Shown: positions 1 to 7,065, numbered from the stretch's first letter. The stretch: DNA of 16,396 nucleotides from Rugosimonospora sp036494675 (GCA_036494675.1 DASXOA010000367.1:1-16396); one strand, 5' to 3'. Notes: generated from the letters alone by a model not told the origin. Numbers and translations: made by a program.

Positions 1-116
1 GCCCGGGCGTCTGTGTCCGTTCCGGCGGATTGCTCGACGCCTCGCCGGGCATAGCCGGAAGGTGCGTCGACCGGATATCCGCGAGGCCCACCCCCACCAG
101 GGAAGGGAACCAGACC

Positions 117-2504
117 ATGTACGTTGTCGACGGCTCGCCGCTGAGCGCGCCGGAACTGGCCTGCATCGATGCCTACTGGCGTGCCGCGAACTACCTCTCC
201 GTCGGCCAGATCTACCTCCTGGGCAACCCGCTGCTGCGTGAGCCGCTGCGGCCCGAGGACGTGAAGCCGCGCCTGCTGGGCCACTGGGGCACCACTCCCG
301 GGCTCAACCTGCTCTATGCGCACCTGTCGCGGATCATCGCGCAGCGCGGTCAGGACATGATCTACGTGACCGGGCCCGGCCACGGCGGCCCGGGCCTGGT
401 GGCCAACGCGTGGCTGGAGGGCACCTACAGCGAGACGTACCCGGGGGTGTCCCTGGACGAGCCGGGGATGGCGCGGCTGTTCACCCAGTTCTCCTTCCCG
501 GGCGGCATCCCGAGCCACGTGGCACCGGAGACCCCCGGATCGATCCACGAGGGCGGCGAACTCGGCTACTCCCTCTCCCATGCCTACGGCGCGGTCCTGG
601 ACAACCCCGGGCTCGTGGCGGCCTGCGTGATCGGGGACGGCGAGGCGGAGACCGGGGCGCTGGCCGCCTCGTGGCACTCGAACAAGTTTCTCGACCCGGT
701 CGGGGACGGTGCGGTGCTGCCGATCCTGCACCTCAACGGGTACAAGATCGACAATCCGTCGGTACTCGCGCGGATCGGTGACAACGAACTGGACGCGCTG
801 ATGGTCGGGTACGGGTACAAGGCGTACCTCGTCGACGGGGACGACCCGGAGGCGGTGCACCAGTTGCTGGCCGGCACCCTGGACACGGTGTTCGACGAGA
901 TCGCGAACATCCAGCGCGCCGCCCGGGAGGACGGAGCCACCGACCGTCCGGCGTGGCCGATGATCGTGCTGCGTACCCCGAAGGGGTGGACCGGGCCCCG
1001 CGAGGTGGCCGGCAAGGTGGTGGAGGGAACCTGGCGCGCACATCAGGTTCCGCTGGAGGGTGCCCGCGAGGACGCCGCGAACCTGGAGATGCTGCGCGAC
1101 TGGATGCTGTCGTACCGTCCGGAGGAACTGTTCGACGCCGGCGGCGCACCGCGTCAGTCCATTGTGGACTGGCTGCCCCGGGGCCAGGCACGGCTGAGCG
1201 ACAATCCGCACACCAACGGCGGCCGGGTACCGCGCGACCTGAAGCTGCCCGATTTCCGCGAGTACGCGGTGCCGGCCGGCGGTACCGCCGAGGCGACCAA
1301 GGTGCTCGCCGCCTTCCTGCGCGACGTCTTCGTGGCCAACGAGCCGTACCGCAACTTCCGGCTCGTCTGCCCCGACGAGACCGAATCCAACCGGCTCAGC
1401 CAGGTGCTGAGCGCGACCGACAAGGCGTGGCAGGCCGCCGTCGTACCGGGCGACGAACACCTCGGACGGCAGGGGCGGGTCATGGAGATCCTCTCCGAGC
1501 ACACCTGCCAGGGCTGGCTGGAGGGTTACCTGCTGACCGGTCGCCACGGGCTGTACTCGTGCTACGAGGCGTTCATCCACATCGTCGACTCGATGGTCAA
1601 TCAGCACGCGAAGTGGCTCAAGGTGATCCGGCACCTACCGTGGCGCAAGCCGATCCCGTCGTTGAACTACCTGCTGACCTCGCACGCCTGGAGGCAGGAA
1701 CACAACGGCTTCTCCCACCAGGATCCCGGCTTCATCGACCACGTGGTCAACAAGAAGGCCGAAGTGGTCCGGGTCTACCTGCCGCCCGACGCGAACACTC
1801 TGCTGTCGGTCGCGGACCACTGCCTGCGCAGCCGCAATCACATCAATGTCATCCTCGCCGGCAAGCAATCCGCCCCGACCTGGCTGGACATGGACTCCGC
1901 CGTCCGGCACTGCGGGCGGGGCCTGGGTATCTGGGACTGGGCCTCCAACGACCGTGGCGACCCGGACGTCATCCTGGCCGCGGCCGGCGAAGTCCCCACC
2001 CTGGAGGTGCTGGCGGCCGCAGACCTGCTCCGCCAGAACCTGCCGGACCTGCGGGTACGGATGGTCAACGTGGTCGACCTGATGCGCCTGCAACCGGCAT
2101 CGGAGCACCCGCACGGGCTGCCGGATCCGGAGTTCGACGCCATCTTCACCACCGACAAACAGGTGCTGTTCGCCTATCACGGGTACCCGTGGCTGATCCA
2201 CCGGCTCACGTACCGGCGCACGAACCACCAGAACATCCACGTGCGCGGGTACAAGGAGGAGGGGACCACCACCACGCCCTTCGACATGCTGGTGCTCAAC
2301 GACATGGACCGCTTCCACCTCGTCATCGACGTCATCGACCGGGTGCCGGGCCTGGCCCGGCGCGCCGCCACGCTCCGCCAGCGGATGGTCGACAAGCATG
2401 CCGAACATCGCGAGTACGTCCGGCTCACCGGTGAGGATCTGCCCGAGGTGCGGGACTGGGTGTGGCCGGCCGGGCGCGAATCCGAACCGCTGTCGTACCG
2501 GTAG
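117..2504 (+). CDS. xfp: Xylulose-5-phosphate/fructose-6-phosphate phosphoketolase
   Basis: Thiamine-diphosphate enzyme that splits xylulose 5-phosphate (and usually fructose 6-phosphate) with inorganic phosphate to acetyl phosphate plus glyceraldehyde 3-phosphate or erythrose 4-phosphate; cytoplasmic, in the phosphoketolase shunt. The 795-residue product has the normal family length. Both family signatures are visible: EGGELGY near residue 146, and the ThDP/Mg-binding stretch ending in IGDGEAETG near residue 175. Other family blocks seen are GPGHGGPG, the HLNGYKI stretch and the C-terminal YHGYPWLIHRLTYRR region. I start at ATG 117, which follows an AGGG-type ribosome site at 104-107; the frame stays open upstream to 30, but those residues do not resemble the family start. 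No acetate kinase gene is in view, so the acetyl-phosphate partner may lie upstream of the window. The gene converges on the small minus-strand gene that follows. No damage is seen. Confidence 0.97.
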   Translation: MYVVDGSPLSAPELACIDAYWRAANYLSVGQIYLLGNPLLREPLRPEDVKPRLLGHWGTTPGLNLLYAHLSRIIAQRGQDMIYVTGPGHGGPGLVANAWLEGTYSETYPGVSLDEPGMARLFTQFSFPGGIPSHVAPETPGSIHEGGELGYSLSHAYGAVLDNPGLVAACVIGDGEAETGALAASWHSNKFLDPVGDGAVLPILHLNGYKIDNPSVLARIGDNELDALMVGYGYKAYLVDGDDPEAVHQLLAGTLDTVFDEIANIQRAAREDGATDRPAWPMIVLRTPKGWTGPREVAGKVVEGTWRAHQVPLEGAREDAANLEMLRDWMLSYRPEELFDAGGAPRQSIVDWLPRGQARLSDNPHTNGGRVPRDLKLPDFREYAVPAGGTAEATKVLAAFLRDVFVANEPYRNFRLVCPDETESNRLSQVLSATDKAWQAAVVPGDEHLGRQGRVMEILSEHTCQGWLEGYLLTGRHGLYSCYEAFIHIVDSMVNQHAKWLKVIRHLPWRKPIPSLNYLLTSHAWRQEHNGFSHQDPGFIDHVVNKKAEVVRVYLPPDANTLLSVADHCLRSRNHINVILAGKQSAPTWLDMDSAVRHCGRGLGIWDWASNDRGDPDVILAAAGEVPTLEVLAAADLLRQNLPDLRVRMVNVVDLMRLQPASEHPHGLPDPEFDAIFTTDKQVLFAYHGYPWLIHRLTYRRTNHQNIHVRGYKEEGTTTTPFDMLVLNDMDRFHLVIDVIDRVPGLARRAATLRQRMVDKHAEHREYVRLTGEDLPEVRDWVWPAGRESEPLSYR

Positions 2505-2524
2505 CGCAGCGGGGCGGCGCCGTG

Positions 2525-2590
2525 CTCAGTGGTCGGTCGAGGGAATCCTCGTCACGGCTCAGTGGCCGGTCGAGGGAACCTTCGTCACGG
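2525..2590. repeat. Two tandem copies of a 33-bp unit
   Basis: Copy one is 2525-2557 and copy two 2558-2590. They abut directly and differ at only a few positions. On the minus strand the unit is 11 codons including the stop of the 44-aa gene: the real end reads TVTKVPSTGH-stop, and the next copy, in the same frame, reads AVTRIPSTDH-stop. It looks like a duplication of the 3' end of that gene, followed by drift. Confidence 0.85.
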
Positions 2591-2693
2591 TGTCGGAAAG
2601 CCGGACCTTCTTCATCTTCTTGGCCGCCCGCTTCTCCTTCAACGTCTGACCCTGCTTCTTCGCGTTGGACCTCTGCGGAGACTTTTCGCGCAT
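2559..2693 (-). CDS. Small lysine/arginine-rich protein, 44 aa, unknown function
   Basis: The product is 44 residues and very basic, with KEKRAAKKMKK near residues 19-29. It opens MREKSPQRSNAKKQG. I recognise the style as a small conserved actinobacterial hypothetical protein but know no function; the charge would suit nucleic-acid or ribosome binding, which is only a guess. The ATG at 2693 has a good AGGAG ribosome site about 6 nt upstream on the minus strand. The frame is open further upstream to 3149, but that part is compositionally unlike coding sequence and the ribosome site fixes the short form. The gene ends convergently with the phosphoketolase, and its last ten codons plus stop are duplicated just beyond the stop. 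Confidence 0.7.
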   Translation of the reverse strand: MREKSPQRSNAKKQGQTLKEKRAAKKMKKVRLSDTVTKVPSTGH

Positions 2694-2906
2694 GATGGCT
2701 CCTCTGCTGGCGGTTGCCGGGTGGCATGTGCGGTCGCGTGAGGGACACTCTGGCCGGGTGGCGGCTGCGGAGCAGACGCCGCGGCGATGTCGAGGACCGC
2801 GCAACCGCTGTGGGTTCTGCGAGTGGCACCGTGGATGCCCGCTGATGGATGCGCGCTGATGGGTGGTGATGGCTCGCCCTGGTGTCCGCTCACCGGATCT
2901 CAACCT

Positions 2907-2933
2907 GGCGGAGTGCGTCCGCCGGTGGCGGAC
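2907..2933 (-). promoter_or_regulatory. Competing hairpins (attenuator-like or terminator)
   Basis: GTCCGCC (2917-2923) and GGCGGAC (2927-2933) form a perfect 7-bp stem with a 3-nt loop. A second GGCGGA at 2907-2912 can pair with the same TCCGCC (2918-2923), so the two hairpins exclude each other. There is no U-tract. This could be the terminator of the 57-aa gene, which ends at 3044, or a leader element of the 44-aa gene. The structure is seen; the role is inferred. Confidence 0.4.
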
Positions 2934-2978
2934 CATCGCGCCGCCGGAGTCGTAGCGACATCCCCACCCTATACCCGG

Positions 2979-2994
2979 CCGGTGTGAACACCGG
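2979..2994. promoter_or_regulatory. 16-bp palindrome, candidate operator
   Basis: CCGGTGTGAACACCGG consists of perfect 7-bp arms around GA. It lies 5 bp from the minus-strand TATAGGGT string at 2966-2973, where a -35 region would fall. This is a typical geometry for a repressor site, but no regulator is identified. Confidence 0.35.
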
Positions 2995-3043
2995 ATGATC
3001 CGCGGGCCGGAGCGACCGGGGCCGGAATCGACGGGAACGCCGG

Positions 3044-3217
3044 TCAGGGCTGTGGATCGCCGACGTCGGACGCGGTGATGTTCAGGGTGGTCAGCAGCCC
3101 GGAGTTCTTCTCCAGGTCCACGCGCTCCGGCAGTTGCCGGTCCGCCCACTCCGCCCTGTCGTGCAGCCCCCGATCGCGCAGGATCTGAAGGATTCTGTGT
3201 TTGTCGACTTCTGTCAT
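3044..3217 (-). CDS. Small acidic hypothetical protein, 57 aa
   Basis: The product opens MTEVDKHRILQILRDRG and is predicted mostly helical in its first half (residues 3-30), with a hydrophobic patch LLTTLNI near 41-47. It is hydrophilic, with no signal peptide or membrane segment. I do not recognise a named family; its composition and clean start suggest a real conserved small protein. ATG 3217 has an AGGGAG ribosome site about 9 nt upstream on the minus strand. The frame is open upstream to 3574, but that extension is Arg/Pro/Ala-rich shadow sequence. It lies upstream of, and on the same strand as, the 44-aa gene, 350 bp away. Function unknown. Confidence 0.65.
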   Translation of the reverse strand: MTEVDKHRILQILRDRGLHDRAEWADRQLPERVDLEKNSGLLTTLNITASDVGDPQP

Positions 3218-3607
3218 GGGTGTCGGCTCCCTAACGGGATGGGCAGTTCGACGGAGGAACGGGAAGACGGGGGAACGGGGAAGACGAAGGAGTGGGGGAA
3301 GTGGGTGGCGTGAGGGAACGTCAGGAGCGGTCGACTGGGCCCCGACGTCTTGGTGGAGACGATCGACCCTCACAGTACCCGCAGCGGCGGCGGCCACGGT
3401 ATGCCCCCACGTGCGACTCCCGGCCGGATGCGCCCCGTGCGACCCCCATGCCGGCCCCGTGGCTGCCCGCCGCGACACGCCGCGGGTCACGTCAATGCGT
3501 CGAACGAGGATGGGGTGGGCGTGTAAGTCTTTCTTCATGGGTCGTGTCGGGCGGCGGGCCGCCGGCTGTCGCATGCCGATCCCTTCCCCCGTCGGGAGGG
3601 CCAGCCG
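3218..3607. other. 390-bp intergenic region upstream of ltrA-like gene
   Basis: This separates the divergent 57-aa gene and the LtrA gene. I find no convincing gene. The plus strand is strongly purine-rich from about 3250 to 3330, with G-runs at 3261-3263, 3269-3273, 3277-3280, 3294-3298 and 3303-3305, which could form a G-quadruplex or triplex. Promoters for both genes must lie here, but I cannot assign clear -35/-10 boxes. Confidence 0.5.
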
Positions 3608-4789
3608 GTGACGACTGGCCTGATGCGCGGCCCATCGGGTGATCGTGAAGACCCTCAGCGGACGACGTTACTGGAACTCTTCTTCGATCTCGTGTTCGTC
3701 GCCGCGCTCGCGCTGAACTCGGAGATGCTGGCCAGGGATCTGAGCTGGAGTGGCGCGTTCCACTCCCTGCTGCTGCTCATGGCGCTGTGGTGGGTGTGGT
3801 CGGTCACCGCCCTGGTCACCGACCTCTACCGCAGGTATCGGCCACCCATTCTGGCCATGACCATCTGGGTCATGTTCGGCAGCATGGTGATGGCCGCCGC
3901 GCTGCCGAAGGCGTTCGCCGGCCGGGGCCTGCTCTTCGCCGTGGCGTACGTGGCGATTCACGGTGGTCGTGGGCTGTTCCTGGCCCTGGCGCTTCGTGGC
4001 CAGCAGGCGGAGCGGCACGCCGCGCGTTTCCTGTTCTGGTTCGGCGTGTCGGCCGCTCCGTGGATCGTCGGCGCCCTCACGCCGGACGCCGTCCACGAGG
4101 CACTGTGGTCCGTGGCGCTTGCCATCGACTACGGGTCGGCCCGGCTGCGGTACCCCACGCCCCGGCTCGGCCGGGTCCCCGCATCGCAGTACGACGTCGC
4201 GGCGGGCCATCTCGCCGAGCGCTATCAGCAGTTCTTCACTCTCGCGCTCGGTACCGCGATCCTCGCCACCAGTCTGACGTTCGCCGGCAGCGCGCTGACC
4301 GTCAGCCAGGCGGCGGCATTTCTGATCGCGTTCGCCACCACGGTGCTGCTGTGGCGGATCTACGTGTACCGGGCCGGGACGCTGCTTCAGGCGACGATCG
4401 AATCCTCCCGGGATCCCGGAAAGCTGCTGCGTTCGGCGCCGTACACGCATCTGCTCATGGTGGCCGGTGTCGTTGCCACCGCCGCCGGTTTTGAGCCCGT
4501 CATCGACCATCCCACGGCGCACGCCATGCCGGGCCTGGCGGGTGTCGTGCTGGGCGGGCCGGCGCTGTTCCTGGCGGGGCGTGCCCGATTCGAATACGAG
4601 GTCTTCAGTCGGGTGTCGTTGTCCCGGCTGGTCGGGCTGCTCGCGTTGGTCGTGGCGGCAGTGGCGGCGGCGCTCCTGCCGCCGATCCTGATGGGCGCCG
4701 TCGCGGCGCTCGTCCTCGGCGGCATCGCCGTCGCCGACGCGGTTCGTGCCCGTCGGGGCCAGCCGGAGGAACCATCGCCGGCCCTGTGA
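3608..4789 (+). CDS. Low temperature requirement protein A (LtrA) family membrane protein
   Basis: An integral membrane protein of 393 residues, matching the LtrA family (named from Listeria, where disruption impairs growth at low temperature). The family hallmark near the N terminus is seen as TTLLELFFDLVFVAAL at about residues 19-34. Hydrophobic helices follow throughout (for example around 48-70, 84-100, 108-126, 205-225 and 330-375), giving roughly eight to ten membrane segments. The segment GSARLRYPTPRLGRVPASQYDVAAGHLAERYQ-type loop with conserved HLAERYQQF matches the family. The molecular activity of LtrA is not established. GTG 3608 has GGGAGGG about 8 nt upstream; ATG 3623 is an alternative. 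The gene is complete. Its convergent neighbour is a cold-shock protein. Confidence 0.9.
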   Translation: MTTGLMRGPSGDREDPQRTTLLELFFDLVFVAALALNSEMLARDLSWSGAFHSLLLLMALWWVWSVTALVTDLYRRYRPPILAMTIWVMFGSMVMAAALPKAFAGRGLLFAVAYVAIHGGRGLFLALALRGQQAERHAARFLFWFGVSAAPWIVGALTPDAVHEALWSVALAIDYGSARLRYPTPRLGRVPASQYDVAAGHLAERYQQFFTLALGTAILATSLTFAGSALTVSQAAAFLIAFATTVLLWRIYVYRAGTLLQATIESSRDPGKLLRSAPYTHLLMVAGVVATAAGFEPVIDHPTAHAMPGLAGVVLGGPALFLAGRARFEYEVFSRVSLSRLVGLLALVVAAVAAALLPPILMGAVAALVLGGIAVADAVRARRGQPEEPSPAL

Positions 4790-4861
4790 GGGCGGGTCGG
4801 CGGACTGTCATCGATGTGGTGGTGCGGATCGGCGGCCGGGGGAGTGGCCCGGCGGTGCCGC

Positions 4862-4907
4862 CGCGGTGACGGGCGCACACCCCAGGGGGCTGCGCGCCGC
4901 CACCGCG
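4862..4907. terminator. Stem-loop between convergent ltrA-like and csp genes
   Basis: CGCGGTG (4862-4868) pairs perfectly with CACCGCG (4901-4907), and GCGCA (4873-4877) with TGCGC (4891-4895) inside it. The element sits just past the csp stop and about 70 bp past the LtrA stop, so it could serve both. It lacks a U-tract on either side, as is common in GC-rich actinobacteria. Confidence 0.45.
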
Positions 4908-4919
4908 ACGATTCGAGAC

Positions 4920-5123
4920 TCAGACGACGCGGATGTTCTCCGCCTGCGGGCCCTTCTGGCCCTGGGCGATGTCGAACTCGACCCGCTGGTTCTCGTCGAG
5001 GCTGCGGAAGCCGTCAGACGCGATCGCGGAGAAGTGCGCGAACACGTCCGCACCGCCGCCGTCCGGTGTGATGAAGCCGAAGCCCTTGTCCGCGTTGAAC
5101 CATTTGACAGTGCCGATAGCCAT
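4920..5123 (-). CDS. Cold-shock domain protein (CspA family)
   Basis: A single-domain cold-shock protein of 67 residues, the usual family length. The start MAIGTVKWFNADKGFGFI contains the RNP1 motif KGFGFI, and DVFAHFSAI contains the RNP2-type motif (VFAHF). Aromatic residues W8, F9, F15, F17, F28 and F31 form the expected nucleic-acid-binding face. Such proteins bind single-stranded RNA or DNA and melt secondary structure at low temperature or in stationary phase. ATG 5123 has a GAGGGA ribosome site about 6 nt upstream. The upstream region is long and contains a terminator-like hairpin (5217-5249), suggesting leader-based control. The paralogue in this genome cannot be specified, so no symbol is given. 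Confidence 0.97.
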   Translation of the reverse strand: MAIGTVKWFNADKGFGFITPDGGGADVFAHFSAIASDGFRSLDENQRVEFDIAQGQKGPQAENIRVV

Positions 5124-5216
5124 GTTCTTCCCTCAAGAAAAGTGGATGGGCGCCACACCGTGTGACGTCCGCGTCGCCGTATTGGTCATCCTCATCCCGG
5201 AGGGGACTGGCATCAG

Positions 5217-5252
5217 AAAAAGCGCCCGGGGTCACGATCCTCAGGCGCTGAG
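5217..5252 (-). promoter_or_regulatory. Terminator/anti-terminator-like element in csp leader
   Basis: Reading the minus strand, AGCGCC (5249-5244) pairs with GGCGCT (5226-5221). The stem extends by a wobble and a G-C pair to 8 bp and is followed at once by a run of five U (5221-5217), as in an intrinsic terminator. The 5' arm also lies in an alternative perfect hairpin, CTCAG-CGC-CTGAG (5252-5240), which would prevent the terminator from forming. No minus-strand gene lies upstream to need a terminator, so I read it as a leader switch about 95 nt before csp. A likely -10 (TAGTGT, complement of 5285-5290) would give a leader of about 150 nt. Confidence 0.5.
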
Positions 5253-5284
5253 ACTCATTGGAAACTCAAGACTTCGACGTGCGA

Positions 5285-5290
5285 ACACTA
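5285..5290 (-). promoter_or_regulatory. Candidate -10 box for csp
   Basis: TAGTGT on the minus strand fits TANNNT and precedes the csp leader structure. No good -35 is visible at 17-18 bp, so the assignment is weak. Confidence 0.3.
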
Positions 5291-5299
5291 GCACACTGT

Positions 5300-5651
5300 G
5301 GCCGACCAGCCCTTTCGCCAGGCGGCGGACGTGCCGGCACGCTCGGGGCGAACACCCGGAGACGCCACCCGCCCAGGTGTACAGTCAACGGCGTCGCCCT
5401 GGTACCACCGGCGCCGCAGCCACCGCCGGGTGGATGCATCCCCCACCATCGGGGCACCGCGACGACCCGATTCCCGTGATCCTCCGCTCACACCTCCCGC
5501 CGGCATCTCGGCCCGGCGACGGGTTGGCCTCCGTTTCCCGCCGCGATTCGTCGAATCCCGCCTGCGGGAGGGCCTCTATGGAAGGTTGTGCTCCCGTGGC
5601 CAGGATCGACGCGATGTCGCCGGGTGCGCCCGGAAACGGCGGTTAGGTGTG
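5300..5651. other. Gap upstream of the GAF-ANTAR gene
   Basis: The plus-strand frame of the downstream gene is open from 5298, but the stretch reads as Arg/Pro-rich sequence with no GAF-family similarity, so I treat it as non-coding. TACAGT at about 5380 resembles a -10 box without a clear -35. Nothing else is recognised. Confidence 0.5.
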
Positions 5652-6344
5652 ATGGCCGGCGCTGAGCGGCGGGTGCGCGTCTTTGCCTTGCTGGCGGACA
5701 ACGGGCCGGACGTGAGCCGCCTGTGCCACTCGTGCCTGACCCAACTGCCGGGCGTGAGCGGAGCCGGGCTCGCCGTGTGCAGCACGCTCGCCGGCCGCGG
5801 TGTCCGGTACGTCAGCGACGAGACCAGTGCCAACGTCGAGGAATTGCAGTTCGTTCTCGGCGAGGGGCCGGGAGTCGACGCCTTCTCCAACGGCCGGCCG
5901 GCGCTCGCCGCGGACCTCGCCGACCGCGAGTATGCGCTGCGATGGCCCGCGTTCGCGCCGGGTGCGGTGCTCACCGGGGCGCGAGCGCTGTTCGCTTTTC
6001 CGCTCCGGATCGGAACCATCCGGGTCGGAGTCCTCGACCTCTACCGCGATCGGCCCGGCCCGCTGGGGGACGAAGAGGTGGCCGACGCCCTGGTGTTCGC
6101 CGACGCGGTCACGATGCTGCTCCTCACCGAGGACCACTCCGAGACGGCCGATTGGCAGGAACAGGCCGGCTACGACCCGCGGGCCGTCGTACACCAGGCG
6201 ACCGGCATGGTCACGGTCCAGACCGGCGGGTCCATCGACGAGGCCTTCGCGCGGGTACGGGCGTTCGCCTACGCCGAGGGTCGGCACCTGACCGATGTGG
6301 CCGACGATGTCGTCAATCATCGCCTGCGGTTCGACGACCTGTGA
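5652..6344 (+). CDS. GAF-ANTAR domain RNA-binding regulator
   Basis: A 230-residue protein with an N-terminal GAF-like sensor domain (about residues 5-160; the stretch LQFVLGEGPGVDAFSNGRP is typical of actinobacterial GAF-ANTAR proteins) and a C-terminal ANTAR domain (about 168-229, with VVHQATGMVTVQ and AFARVRAFAYAEGRHLTDVADDVV-type helices). ANTAR domains bind paired hairpins in nascent RNA and act as antiterminators; the ligand of this GAF domain is unknown. I start at ATG 5652 (GTG 5649 is adjacent and in frame) because the GAF similarity begins directly after it and the length matches relatives; the ribosome site is weak. No linked kinase or obvious ANTAR target is adjacent. The gene is intact. 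Confidence 0.92.
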   Translation: MAGAERRVRVFALLADNGPDVSRLCHSCLTQLPGVSGAGLAVCSTLAGRGVRYVSDETSANVEELQFVLGEGPGVDAFSNGRPALAADLADREYALRWPAFAPGAVLTGARALFAFPLRIGTIRVGVLDLYRDRPGPLGDEEVADALVFADAVTMLLLTEDHSETADWQEQAGYDPRAVVHQATGMVTVQTGGSIDEAFARVRAFAYAEGRHLTDVADDVVNHRLRFDDL

Positions 6345-6423
6345 GGCGGACGCCGACCCGTCGACGGCCACCCCGACCAGCCTCTCCGGCTTTCGCGCCG
6401 CACTGGACCATCCGGCCACAGGG

Positions 6424-6429
6424 TAGGAT
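6424..6429 (+). promoter_or_regulatory. Candidate -10 box (TAGGAT) for the small-gene pair
   Basis: TAGGAT fits TANNNT in the 148-bp gap after the ANTAR gene and would give a leader of about 55 nt. TGGACC at 6404-6409 is the nearest -35-like string, but the 14-bp spacing is short. Confidence 0.35.
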
Positions 6430-6492
6430 GGGTCCTGCCCGACGGTCATGGGGATCTCTTCCTCGTCGCGTCGGGCCGGAGAGGATGCGCGA

Positions 6493-6747
6493 ATGTCGCG
6501 CTACATGGTGGGCGGATACGAGGAGTATTCGGTTCTCCACCTGGTTCCGGTGAACGGCGATTACGGCGTGGAGCTCCCGATCCAGCTCTATCAACGGTGG
6601 AGGCAGGCCCGCGCCGAGCTGGACGCGGCGCAACGTGACGTCGTGTCCCACCTGCGTCAGGCCGGTGGGCGTGACGCGATACCCGAAGAACTGTGGGAGG
6701 CCGTCGATCGGCGTGAGCCCACGGGTCGCTCGGACGATTCGCGATGA
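6493..6747 (+). CDS. Hypothetical protein, 84 aa, first gene of an overlapping pair
   Basis: A soluble-looking 84-residue protein opening MSRYMVGGYEEYSVLHLVPV, with a charged helix (about residues 34-60, WRQARAELDAAQRDVVSHLRQ). I recognise no family. The start is ATG 6493 with GGAGAGG about 7 nt upstream; the codons before it are unlike coding sequence. Its stop overlaps the start of the next gene (ATGA at 6744-6747), so the two are almost certainly co-transcribed and translationally coupled, and perhaps act together. No membrane segment or signal peptide is seen. Function unknown. Confidence 0.8.
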   Translation: MSRYMVGGYEEYSVLHLVPVNGDYGVELPIQLYQRWRQARAELDAAQRDVVSHLRQAGGRDAIPEELWEAVDRREPTGRSDDSR

Positions 6748-6956
6748 CAGATGTCGACGTGGAATTCGTCGGGGGTCCCCTCGACGGCGTCACCACCAGC
6801 ATCCGGGCCATTTCGAGCGGCCGGCCACCGGGTTGTTTCGCCATCGACGTGATCGCGCTCGGCGGCGGCCACGCCAGTCACGACTACCGCGCCGGCGACG
6901 CACTCAACAGCCACGGCCGGTGGCCCTACAAGTACGCCGGGATCCGGCCACGCTGA
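6744..6956 (+). CDS. Hypothetical protein, 70 aa, with GGPLDG motif
   Basis: A 70-residue protein beginning MTDVDVEFVGGPLDGV and ending in a WPYKYAGIR stretch. The arrangement of an N-terminal beta strand, GGPLDG and a C-terminal aromatic Y-x-Y-x-G strand is a style I know from short unannotated proteins of actinobacteria and their phages; no function is established. It overlaps the preceding gene by ATGA, so its expression depends on that gene. A strong hairpin (6978-7017) begins 21 bp after the stop and probably ends the operon. Confidence 0.78.
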   Translation: MTDVDVEFVGGPLDGVTTSIRAISSGRPPGCFAIDVIALGGGHASHDYRAGDALNSHGRWPYKYAGIRPR

Positions 6957-6977
6957 CCGGCATGCGGATCCGGGCCG

Positions 6978-7017
6978 GATCGATGGGTTCGCGGTGTCCG
7001 CGGTCGGCCCATCGATC
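6978..7017 (+). terminator. Nested GC-rich stem-loop after the small-gene pair
   Basis: GATCGATGGG (6978-6987) pairs perfectly with CCCATCGATC (7008-7017), enclosing a second perfect stem CGCGG (6990-6994) / CCGCG (6998-7002) with a TGT loop. It lies between the operon stop and the kinase promoter. There is no U-tract, so an operator role is the alternative. Confidence 0.55.
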
Positions 7018-7030
7018 GATGGCGCAGGGT

Positions 7031-7065
7031 CCGACCGGCGGCGTTCACGTGGGTACCCTTCCGGT
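7031..7065 (+). promoter_or_regulatory. Promoter of the histidine kinase gene, leaderless
   Basis: CCGACC (7031-7036, four of six to TTGACC), a 17-bp spacer and TACCCT (7054-7059). The GTG start lies 6 nt after the -10, at the expected transcription start, and no ribosome site precedes it. Confidence 0.5.

Larger units (their letters stand above)
2694..3043. other. 350-bp intergenic region between two small minus-strand genes
   Basis: No credible gene is seen: the open frames here have compositions typical of GC-rich non-coding shadows and lack ribosome sites. The region holds a competing hairpin set (2907-2933), a 16-bp palindrome (2979-2994) and a TATAGGGT string on the minus strand (complement of 2966-2973). 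The last is a possible -10 for the 44-aa gene, which would give a leader of about 270 nt. Confidence 0.6.

Noticed and set aside
953..2434. Long open frame overlapping the phosphoketolase in another phase (493 codons)
   Set aside because: Product is Arg/Pro/Gly-rich with no domain, as expected for shadow frames in GC-rich DNA; the phosphoketolase frame carries clear catalytic motifs.
2525..2590. CRISPR-like repeat
   Set aside because: Only two abutting copies with no spacers; explained as duplication of a gene 3' end.
3044..3574. Longer minus-strand form of the 57-aa gene (176 codons)
   Set aside because: The added part is shadow-like and the AGGAG-type ribosome site fits the ATG at 3217.
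5298..5651. Upstream extension of the GAF-ANTAR gene to 5298
   Set aside because: The extension has no family similarity and non-coding-like composition; the GAF homology and usual protein length begin at 5652.
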